64,000 nt of DNA, from contig NC_079241.1 of the NCBI RefSeq assembly GCF_028009165.1, positions 7,068,001 to 7,132,000 of the forward strand. The letters run 5' to 3'. The position numbers and the translations under genes were made by a program. Shown here piece after piece: positions 1-8,666 of the stretch (within the stretch, counting starts at the first letter, position 1; each line of letters opens with the position of its first letter). The stretch comes from Akanthomyces muscarius (lineage: Eukaryota; Ascomycota; Sordariomycetes; Hypocreales; Cordycipitaceae). The notes below the pieces were generated by a model, which saw nothing but the letters and a program-made list of their open reading frames with translations, was not told the DNA's origin and ran no database searches.

Positions 1-2243
1 CGTTTGTTTGGTGTCAAGTCAACGGATTGGCTTGGAGCCTTCTTGCCGATGCCGGGGAAGTTTCCGAACACACCAGTAACACCGTCGACAAAGGTCTTGC
101 CACCCTCCATTGCACCTTTTGGCGCAATCGCGAGGACATCAAGCATGTTTTTGCCAACAGACTCCCACGCAAACGACTTGCTGTTGCCATGGGTGTGGCC
201 CTGCGACTTTTCGAGGAATCGTTTCATACCCTCGCTTTCCGCTAGAGATTGATACCAGCAAGCATCCCGCAAATAACGCTCCAGCTCGCCACGTAGCGAT
301 TCTCTGCTGTGGATTTTCCAGCTTGGTAGCTCTTTGTGTAGCTCGGTGAAAGCTGTGGCACCAGACACTGTCGCGATTCGTCGCAGGATTTCGTGTAATG
401 TTTCGAAATCGGAGTATCTTCTCACGATCATCCATCCAGGGGATCCGGCCGAGGATGGCTCAACTTGAATCAAGTAGTCCCAGTTTGGCTTATTCCGAAT
501 CTTGGCAGTGTCGCCGGTGGCATCGTCGTGGAGTGTGAAAGAAGCGTTGTGGAGGGTCAAGGCTGGTTTCTTTGGCCCGTCCTCCTCTTGTTCAGGTTCC
601 GCTGCTGGGACAATCTGGTCAAAACTGGTAAAATGTTGCCCATCTCTGCTGCCAGGTTTTGTTGGGGATGACGAATTCTGGCTCGACGTATCCATGGTGG
701 AACGAGGAGTAATTGGAGTGAATACTGGTTCACTTGCGCCATCAACAGAGGTACCAAAAGGAGAAGAGCGGCCTTGAACAAGCGGGGGTGTCGAGTTCTG
801 GGCACTCGTTGCGCCGGTGCGGTTGGAAGCAGCCTCTTCGGTTGCGAATGGATCCGTACTCTGTTTCGATGGTGTGGAGGAATCGTGAGTCATTGATCGC
901 CTGCTGTCTTCCATGTCTTCCATCATCCCGCTCATGCGCTTCATCTCCTCGATTGCCACCTCGACCTCCTCGTCGGCTTTGCTAAGTCGTTTTCTATGCG
1001 CTTGTATTTCCTTTCTTCTGCCGCGCTCATATTCGCCAGAGGAGCGACTTGCGGGTTTGGCAATGCCAATGTTTCCAACGTTGCCATCAATATCTGCGAA
1101 AATATTATTGGCAGTATCTCGGGCTCGTTGCATGCCCACATCAATGGCCTGGTTGATGTCGGGCTCTCCGGCTTCCAAGAGGTACACGATCCAGCCATTG
1201 ATCCATTCAGGTTTACTGCATGTCTGCAGCAAGTTTTCCAACACAGTGTTGGCCAGAACTTCTCTCAAAAGAGCACGAGCTGGGTCGCAGTTGTAGGCAC
1301 TGGGTTCCATGAATGAGAGCAGGTCATCTGCAACCATCTTGAACTTGGCGGCTTGTTGCTTCTGGTTCAACAGATTCGCTAGGCGCGAATCGGTATTTGA
1401 CGCGAGATATGTATAAACAGCATCGACAGCCGTCATGTTCGATTCGGCGGGCACGTCAGCGAAAGCAGCCGCGAGCTCTGACATGAAGGCGATGGCGATG
1501 GAGGAAGAGTTGGTGAGGAGGTCGAGAAAGGAATCGGCCGGTCTTTTTCTGGCCATGCGGTTCGAGACGGCTAAAATATATGACGTGAGGGTCTTGCGGC
1601 AAGCAAGCGGAAACGAGTGATCGGTCGGAATGAGAGGGCTGTACCACCACTTGACGTAGTCTTTTATAATAGTATCGACGAGGCTGCTCAGAGCTTCGCG
1701 GGTTTCTGGTTGGAAGTCGTCGAAACCTTTGAAAGCAATCTGGTCTTCCTTGTCCTCTCCGGTCTCCTCCTCGGTGACCTTGATGGCCTGAAGGTCAATC
1801 CAAATGCGTTCCAGCGCATCGGGACCCTTTTCGCCGCGTACTGTTCGCGCAATGTCGGGATTGCGGCCCTCCCACACGACAAAAGCAGCGGCGCCTCCAA
1901 CCGCACCAATGACGAGCAAGCCCAGCTGACCAAGAATCGCATATGTGATGCCTGCAAACCCGACTGCGATGCCGGCCAGCGTTGTGGGAGATGCTTTTGA
2001 CAGGAAGTTCATGGCTTTGGTCAAAAGTGCAGTCGCAGGTTTATCGTCCGTTTTCGCGGGCTCAGGGATGTCGCCCATGGTCTGCTCTGCTATAGCTTCG
2101 GCCGCAGCATCCTGCTTTTCGTTTTGCGACAGGAGCGGCTCGGTCTCTTCAGCTTGTGCGACACTGGCAACCGGGGCGGCAGATTTTGCGCCATCGCGGG
2201 GAGGGGCTTCGAGACCCTGCGCAGGCTCGGCAGCGTCGGCCAT
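1..2243 (-). CDS. PXA-PX domain sorting-nexin-like protein (Mdm1/SNX13-14 type), 3' part missing
   Basis: One open frame runs from an ATG at 2243 through the left edge (747 full codons), so the C-terminus is missing. After an acidic, low-complexity N-terminus there is a hydrophobic stretch at about residues 86-125. A PXA domain follows at about 180-370 (it contains DYVKWWYSPLIP and a run of short helices), then a charged and Ser-rich linker, then a PX domain at about 563-678 with the RRYSDFETLHE and LPSWK core. In this family PXA-PX proteins sit on ER or endosomal membranes, PX binds phosphoinositides, and the proteins tether ER to vacuole/lysosome or lipid droplets. No RGS domain lies between PXA and PX, unlike SNX13/14. 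A C-terminal nexin domain would lie beyond the edge. No intron is needed. Family call is firm; the exact orthologue is not. Confidence 0.88.
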   Translation of the reverse strand, partial: MADAAEPAQGLEAPPRDGAKSAAPVASVAQAEETEPLLSQNEKQDAAAEAIAEQTMGDIPEPAKTDDKPATALLTKAMNFLSKASPTTLAGIAVGFAGITYAILGQLGLLVIGAVGGAAAFVVWEGRNPDIARTVRGEKGPDALERIWIDLQAIKVTEEETGEDKEDQIAFKGFDDFQPETREALSSLVDTIIKDYVKWWYSPLIPTDHSFPLACRKTLTSYILAVSNRMARKRPADSFLDLLTNSSSIAIAFMSELAAAFADVPAESNMTAVDAVYTYLASNTDSRLANLLNQKQQAAKFKMVADDLLSFMEPSAYNCDPARALLREVLANTVLENLLQTCSKPEWINGWIVYLLEAGEPDINQAIDVGMQRARDTANNIFADIDGNVGNIGIAKPASRSSGEYERGRRKEIQAHRKRLSKADEEVEVAIEEMKRMSGMMEDMEDSRRSMTHDSSTPSKQSTDPFATEEAASNRTGATSAQNSTPPLVQGRSSPFGTSVDGASEPVFTPITPRSTMDTSSQNSSSPTKPGSRDGQHFTSFDQIVPAAEPEQEEDGPKKPALTLHNASFTLHDDATGDTAKIRNKPNWDYLIQVEPSSAGSPGWMIVRRYSDFETLHEILRRIATVSGATAFTELHKELPSWKIHSRESLRGELERYLRDACWYQSLAESEGMKRFLEKSQGHTHGNSKSFAWESVGKNMLDVLAIAPKGAMEGGKTFVDGVTGVFGNFPGIGKKAPSQSVDLTPNK

Positions 2244-3007
2244 TGAAGTACGTCACGCCGTCGTAATTCAGTTATAGCTTCCGGGTTGGTGTGGAAACGT
2301 TCGAAGCGTGACAGCGTGTAGATGGCATGTCAAGAATGATTGTAAACGTCGCCACGGGCGAGGAGGCAAAAGGCTGAGACGAAGCGATGTAATGGGGTTG
2401 ACCAGAAACACGGTCACAGACATCCCTTGGCAAAATTCGGAGCCGCGGCTGCGTAATCCCAATTTTAGATTGCTGAGCTGGGGAGAACCTTCAGGGGGTA
2501 AACAGTGGAGGTGCTGCCAATCAAACGTTTATATCGGACCACCCCTGACACTAGCTCTGTGTCGGCCTTGTGTCTTGGCCTGGTCCATATAAGAGGCTCA
2601 ATGAACATGCAAAAAAAGGCTGATGGCAAAGTTGGATGAAAATATGGCGATGGTCATCTTGTATGTACATGGTAACAATGCCATAGGAAGCGGAATGATG
2701 ACAATCACGTCCCCAACTTCTCCATTTGCTTGACGGTCCGGCAGGAGAGCTGCCAGCTGGCAAAACGCACTGTCACGTGTACAGGCGTCGTCGTTGCGTT
2801 TGTCCAGGGCGGTCCCGTTAAGTGCGGCGCGTTTGCCAGGCATTCATCGCGTCTCACCACACTGCCGCCAACGGCTCACCTCCACCTTCGCCAACTCATC
2901 GAGCCTGCGTGATCTTGACTCGGACTTTCGAGTGAAGTCTAGTTCAAGTTGTTTAAAAAAAAATCGATTCAATCCCCCTGCTACATTTCCTGCAGCATCC
3001 AGCAGGC
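2244..3007. promoter_or_regulatory. Divergent promoter region (PXA-PX gene / Sub1 gene)
   Basis: This 764-nt gap separates two divergently transcribed genes, so it must hold both promoters. A CACGTG E-box lies at 2774-2779. A short A-run just before the Sub1 start (about 2956-2964) may mark the leader. No coding signal is seen. Confidence 0.5.
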
Positions 3008-3565
3008 ATGGGAAACAAGAGACGCGCCAGTGTCGCGGAGCCGTCGGACAGTAGCGACATTGAGGTGATGCACAAGGTCGCCAAAAAGAGCAAGACCAGC
3101 GCAACCATCACGTCGCCTGCAGGAAAAGATGACGAGGGCAACCCTTTTTGGGAGGCAAGTTTTCCCATACCAGGTGGCGGCTGCTTCAATATCTAACGCT
3201 TGCTGCAGCTGTCTAGCAAACGCCGGGTCGGGGTTTCTCAGTTCAAGAACGTATGCCTGATTAACATCCGAGAGTACTATGAAAAAGACGGAAAACATTT
3301 GCCTGGCAAGAAAGTAAGCTTCTTGTGGGGTAACGATCTCTACCTTCAATGCTAACGCAATTAGGGTATCTCGCTGTCGCTGGAGCAGTACACAGCGCTG
3401 ATCAAGCTTATCCCTTCCATCAACGGGCAGCTCCGCGAAATGGGACAGCTTGTCGACACGGCAGCTGATGCTGAAAAAGACGTCACGGCCATTGTCAAAA
3501 AGCCCAAGAAGGAAAAGTCGGACAAGGCAAACATCGAAGCCACGAGCGAAGAGGACGAGGGTTAG
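3008..3565 (+). CDS. sub1: PC4/Sub1 transcriptional coactivator
   Basis: Three exons, 3008-3154, 3209-3313 and 3365-3565, give 150 residues. After a Ser/Lys-rich N-terminus comes the PC4 single-stranded-DNA-binding fold, recognised by the KRRVGVSQFKN strand, the INIREYYEKDG motif, the PGKKGISLSLEQY segment and the following helix. Family members bind ssDNA and act with RNA polymerase II and III in initiation, termination and stress responses in the nucleus. Intron 1 is a GC-AG intron (GAG|GCAAGT). Intron 2 is GT-AG. The reading frame ends at TAG (3563-3565), but a 54-nt GT-AG segment (3561-3614) containing this stop could be a third intron. Splicing it would add a Lys-rich tail ending at 3670 in the same frame. 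Family call is very sure; the C-terminus is open. Confidence 0.93.
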
Positions 3566-5284
3566 CGAGCCTTGCCTGTCATGCGCGAGGGCAAGCCGGT
3601 CAAGCCATCCGCAGATGGAAAGCAGAAAAAGGAGCACAAGAAGCGTTCCAAGAAAGCAAAGACTGTCTGAGTTCTTTTGCACTGAACGTGTTCATTGCAT
3701 AATGCGGCACACGCGCGAGAGTCATAACGGAGAGGGACAGCCCCTGCTCGCTCTCGTCGGCATGTCTGCCGTTATTGGACGAGACGTATCCATTGTACAT
3801 TTGTATGAATATCGCTTTTTTTACAGTTTCGCGAGGCGAGTGAAGAAGGAAACGGCGACCGCCACCATGGATTAGGAGAACCGAGCGACACCAGCTAAGC
3901 AAACAATGTGAGACCTTGCACCTCTTATCCGCTTTTGGGAGGGTGTCAAATGCAAGAGCCAGTCTGCATGAATTGAGGATCTATCATCCAAACACATTGT
4001 GATCGATGCGCAGTAATTATTGCCGATCCTCGCATTTCTGTGGCCATCTGCGATGGGCACCACGTCATCAGAGAGTCTGTCGATTATTGGAGCGATCAGG
4101 TGCCTCCGACGTCGCGTGAAGGACTTGCTTGGCCCAGCGCTGTGTAATCTCTGCAAGTGTGGCTTTTGGGTGCTGATATAAAAGACCGGTCTAGATTTAT
4201 GCTGGCGAGTGCTGGCGAGAGTTTTGACGACTTACGTGGCATCTGCCATGGCAAACATCATCCAACGTACAACAAAGGCACATCAGAAACGCTGGTCTAG
4301 ATGGGAATCTATATGGAAGAGTGTGGCTGCTGGTCAATATATCCTATTGTCCAAAATCGAAAAGTGCAGATTGCCATACAAGTTTCCGATCGCTGGTGTC
4401 GGAATGCAGGATTTGTGTATGCCGTTGTCGCTGTCACGGCGTCGCAAAGCCCTTGAACGCATGAGAAAAGAACGCTAAAGCAGGTATCTGGCCACCTTCT
4501 CGTTGAATTTCTTGTGTAGCCTTTTGGAATGATTGCTCAATAAATAACGTACATTATGCTTCTTGGCATCTTGTGCGAATCTGGCGGCTCGCCTCGAACG
4601 GTCCAACCGATTGTCCTGGTCTGAACCCGTTCTTTGGTGCGTAGACACCAAGGGTCTTGTAGCCGTCATCTATGCAATTATGTGCAACAGCTACAATCAG
4701 GATAATTTTTCGCCTCAGCAAATCCTTTCTCTTCTTTGCCTTTGCGTCACCATGGATAGATGCCCTTCCGAGGCGGATGACGGAGTCTTTCTCCCTAGGT
4801 ACGGCTTTCTACGTCGAGCATCTCCGATGCGGCCTTGACACAAGAGCGAAAATTGTTGAAAAATGAGGTCGAGGGATACTCCAGTTGAACAAAGAGGTCG
4901 CACGGGTCATGCAGATCAGGGTAGGTCCCTTTTCTTGGTACCAAGGGTGTTTTGCTGTATCACGGGTCGAGGCTGGTCTGTGGCCACATTTAGCTCCAGA
5001 CCCTGTGCTGATGGGTGGGTAGAACAGCACGTAATCCCGAGTACACGGATGAAAGCCTGCTAGCTGTGGACTTGCCTACTTTGGATTCGGTACGATACCT
5101 CAAGGCAAGTTCCGTGGTCACCTGCCACGAGAGAGCATGGGCGCTTGCGAAAAGTATTTGAACAGCGAGTATCGCCGCCTTGGGCTGCTTTGAACAGAAC
5201 CCAAAAAGACTCTTCAATGCACTGAATCGTTATCAAACACATATATATTACTGCTCTTCTCTCTTACTACTCTGCTCTTATACA
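3566..5284. other. Intergenic region, no gene seen
   Basis: It holds the Sub1 3' end and the promoter of the ethylene-forming-enzyme homologue. Only short frames occur; the longest lacks an ATG start and has no recognisable motif. An AT-rich stretch near 5240-5255 may be the core promoter of the downstream gene. Confidence 0.5.
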
Positions 5285-6761
5285 ATGCAATTACTCCTAG
5301 CAAGTGCAGCTGGTCTTGGTGCCAGTGCTGGCGCCGGCGTCGGCCAGTCCGCCGCGAGGCTCATGATGAGCGCAAAGCGCGGTGCCATGCTTGGTGCTAG
5401 CACTATGCCTCCGGGGTTTACCGCCACCGTTGGTCGCCTGGACACATTCTGCCTGCCGAAAAAGATCACAGGGTCGGCGTATGACCGGTCGTTGGCACGG
5501 GCCATGATTGAGGCCTGGAGGCGGGACGGCATCTTCCAGGTGGCCATGTCGCCGCAGCAGCAGCGCATCTATCAAAACGCCAACGTGGCTAGCAGGCGCT
5601 TCTTTCGGCGGACCAGCGCGGAGAAGCACCGTTGTGTCGACGAGAAGAGCTACGCGGGGTACATTGCCTCTGGAGAGGAGGTAACAGATGGCGTGGCCGA
5701 TTATTCAGAAATATTCACAGTGACCAAGGACCTGGGCGAGAATGATCCCAGAGTCGCTGGACAGTGGCCGTGCCATGGGCCATGCCCATGGCCCGACGAG
5801 GACATGAAGTCCAACATGACGGCATACACAAAAGACCTCTCACAGAGTGGCGACCAACTGCTGGAGATGATTGAGCTGGGACTCCACGTCCCACAAGGAT
5901 CTTTAAAGCGGTATACCGATGACGGGTGGCATCACATGCGAGTACTGCGGTATGTGTGGCAAAACATGGCAGGACACAAAACCGGGAACCCGATCTAATA
6001 TATGCCGCAGCTTTCCGCACAAAGATCGAACCAATGGCAAGGGGAAAAAGGGCCGCGGCATTGGATCTCACACAGATTATGGGCTGTTAGTCATGGCCGC
6101 GCAAGACGAAGTTGGTGGTATGTATACTCGGCCGAGAATCGTTGCATCATTTGAGACTCATATTCGATAGGCCTCTTCGTTCGGCCGCCACAGCAGGGCG
6201 AGCATTGCGCCAACTGGGAAAAGAGCGCAGCCGGGCTGAAGGAAAACGATTCAGGCTGGGTGTACGTTCCACCCACCCCGGGGGTCTTCACCGTCTTTCC
6301 TGGTACGTTTGTGAGGGTCGTCCAGCAAGAATATGCATACACGAAACGCGGGCAGGCTGAGGCTGACTGGTGATACAGGTGACATGATGCAGTACATGAC
6401 AAACAGCTTTCTCAAGTCGACCCCGCACAAGGTCGGCCTCAACACCAGGGAGCGCTTCGCGTTTGCCTACTTCCACGAGCCCAACTTTGCGTCCGTCATC
6501 AAGCCGCTGCCCGGGTACGACGGCGGCGTCGACGCGAGCGAGGGCATACACTACGGCACGCACTTTACCAACATGTGCCTGCGCAACTACCCGGAGCGAA
6601 TCACGACCAAGAAGCTGCTGCGGGAGGACAGGTGCAGCATGCTCTCGCTGCCTCAGCTGCGGCGGGAGTCGGCCCCGAAGAATCAGCGCTCTGGTGCAGA
6701 GGAGGACGCGGCGCTACGCGGTGCCTACCCGGCACAAAGCATGGAGTTGCCGAGCGCGTAA
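5285..6761 (+). CDS. efe: Ethylene-forming enzyme homologue (2-oxoglutarate/Fe(II) oxygenase)
   Basis: Four exons (5285-5949, 6011-6117, 6171-6302, 6379-6761) give 428 residues. From residue 52 on, the protein follows the Pseudomonas syringae/Penicillium digitatum ethylene-forming enzyme closely. That enzyme turns 2-oxoglutarate, O2 and L-arginine into ethylene, CO2, succinate, guanidine and P5C. Visible landmarks are the ASGEEVTDG arginine-site loop (E131-T134 region), DGWHHMRVLR with R219, the HTDYG iron motif (H242, D244, Y245), the distal iron His H318 in STPHKV, and the 2-oxoglutarate-binding R327 in the NTRERF motif. The frame is intact and all three introns are clean GT-AG. About 50 extra N-terminal residues, Ala/Gly-rich with Arg and no acidic residues, could be a mitochondrial presequence or signal, or translation may start at a later in-frame ATG. 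Asn371 stands where the bacterial enzyme has Cys after the conserved Arg. A related non-ethylene dioxygenase is the alternative. Confidence 0.88.
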
Positions 6762-6984
6762 ACCTGGGGCATAGAGGGATGGGAGAGAAGCGGAAATGGC
6801 GGGCTCTTACTGCAGCGATTAAAACTTTATGATACCATGTTTTTTGCAGCTAATTTTGCGTTGTCTGGATACGGGTTTGCGGAGAAAAAACGCGTTGTGA
6901 CTGTGCCTCTTGCTTGCTGGGCGGTATGACTTGGGTGAATGAATACGCTTCGCTCAAAGAGAGAAAGTGTTTTTCTTCCAATTC

Positions 6985-7015
<31 letters not shown>

Positions 7016-8403
7016 ACTGAAAAGGAATTGTTTGAGCGGTAAACAGGCAAGACGTCATGGCAAATCAGAACAGGAGAAATAGGCGGTGTCTGAGTCTGAA
7101 TGTGTGTATTGAGATCGCCCGGGCTGGCCGACGAATCGTATTGCGATGAAATAAATACGTCTCTTGCAACACAAAAACCAGAAAAAAATCGCAGAATTAC
7201 TAGTAGTCTTCCTGTTTCACTATTGCCACCATTTTTTTTTTGTACTCATGTCTTTCCAAAGAATCACCGTTTTATGCGGTTGTAGTCTGTACATGTTCGC
7301 TGTGATACTGAGTGACGGCAATTTGGCGGCAGCGGGCGTATGCGTATTCGCAAAAGCGAACTCGAGAGCGCGGCCGCCCCCTAATCGGCACTGAGACTAG
7401 CCCATGCTTGACCGCAGAAAAGGCTGGCACCGCCTTGGAATCGCTGAAGTTTTTTTTCTCCTAAATTCTGGTGGGGCAGGGTCTCAAAAAGAAGGCAGGG
7501 AAAAATGGGCGCAACACAACAGAGATTGGACGTAGATGGTGCTAGTGCAAGGCCCGCAAGGACAAGGACGCGAGGCTGGAGACGGACAAACTCCGGCTAG
7601 CACCGTTCACGTATTCGCGCCCGCCGCCACCACCGTTCGGTCGGCGGGCGGGCATCATCGAGAGCTGCAATGCAAGTACAACAGGGGGGGGGGCGCGGCG
7701 CCGCAGCTCAGCATCTGCAGCCGGAACCTGCGACGTAATCATTGAGGCACTGCATATTGTCGTGTTTTTCGTAGTTGGCCACGTACTGTAACCAATTCCG
7801 TGGCAAATCAATTTAGTATTCGCTTTTGCCAACGCGGCTCCCTCTGGACATACCTACATTATCTCATCATCTTCAGACTCCCCCTGCCCGTCTCTGTCCG
7901 GGGGCCCGCAATTAAATCTCCAGGGGATCATCCACCTCAGGGCTGCTTCTCCTTCAAGGCCATCTACCAGTATTCAATTCTTTTCCTTGCTTTCCCTTTT
8001 TCCATCCCGCCTACAACACCAAGGACGGCATCTCGTCTTCTTTCCTGTCCCTCCTTTTTTCCTCATACAGCTTGCAGAGCTGTCTTTGCACTGCTTGCTC
8101 GAGTCCTCACCCGTATGTATGCCAATCTCCGATCCCGCGCCGACCAACTTTTTTTTCTCTCGACCCCCAGGTCACCCCCCCATCCCCAATTGGCGCGCAT
8201 GGCGTTTCTATTGTTCCTGGCCACCCCATTGACAAATTAAAGCCACAGGCAAACAGCGATATTCAGAGCTGGCATTCAACTGCCTCGCGTGTACTTGCCC
8301 TTCTCGGATCGAAAAATCACACATCAGCAACCCTGCATTGTTGCTGCGTCCTACTGTGTCTGACGCTGCTCGCCACAAGACCCTCCTAGCGATCCTACCT
8401 CAG
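6762..8403. other. Intergenic region and upstream leader of HMG-CoA reductase
   Basis: No coding gene is supported. It holds the 3' end of the ethylene-forming-enzyme homologue, a long A-run (6986-7011), a G10 run (7684-7693) and, from about 7850, a strongly C/T-rich tract typical of promoters and long leaders of highly expressed fungal genes. Confidence 0.5.
6986..7011. repeat. A26 homopolymer
   Basis: A run of 26 adenines lies about 225 bp downstream of the ethylene-forming-enzyme stop codon. It may be a low-complexity tract or the scar of a retroposed or polyadenylated sequence; no target-site duplication or coding remnant is visible beside it. Length may vary through polymerase slippage. 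Confidence 0.7.
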
Positions 8404-8652
8404 GTAAGCCCAATACCGAACCCAGACTCCGTCTCTATCAGCCCAACCGAATCCCACGATTCCCACGATTCCTCAATTCTTTACTGTACAATTCCCTCCA
8501 AACATCTTTCCAATGGATGCACGTCGCTCCCTCTCCAATGGACAGCCCTGCTCGCCGGCACCTGCTCACACCCCGCCTAGGACCCATCTCCGAAGCCCCG
8601 CGCCCTCGCCCTCGCAAATGTCGTAAACCGAGTCGCCGAGTCACCTTTTCAG
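8404..8652 (+). promoter_or_regulatory. Probable leader intron of HMG-CoA reductase, containing upstream ATGs
   Basis: A near-perfect donor (CAG|GTAAGC at 8404) and a pyrimidine-rich acceptor (CACCTTTTCAG ending at 8652) enclose 249 nt just before the conserved reductase start. The segment holds three upstream ATGs. The one at 8513 opens a 37-codon frame ending at 8626 in a different frame from the reductase. Those at 8517 and 8538 are in frame and would add 50 or 43 residues. If the intron is spliced, all three vanish and translation starts at 8667; if retained, the first ATG would shield the reductase frame. This is inference from splice signals. Confidence 0.55.
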
Positions 8653-8666
8653 ATACCGTCGTCGAG

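Noticed and set aside
4209..4478. 89-codon frame
   Set aside because: Does not begin with ATG and has no motif.
6986..7011. Retroposon tail at the A26 run
   Set aside because: No upstream element body or target-site duplication could be seen; kept only as a homopolymer.
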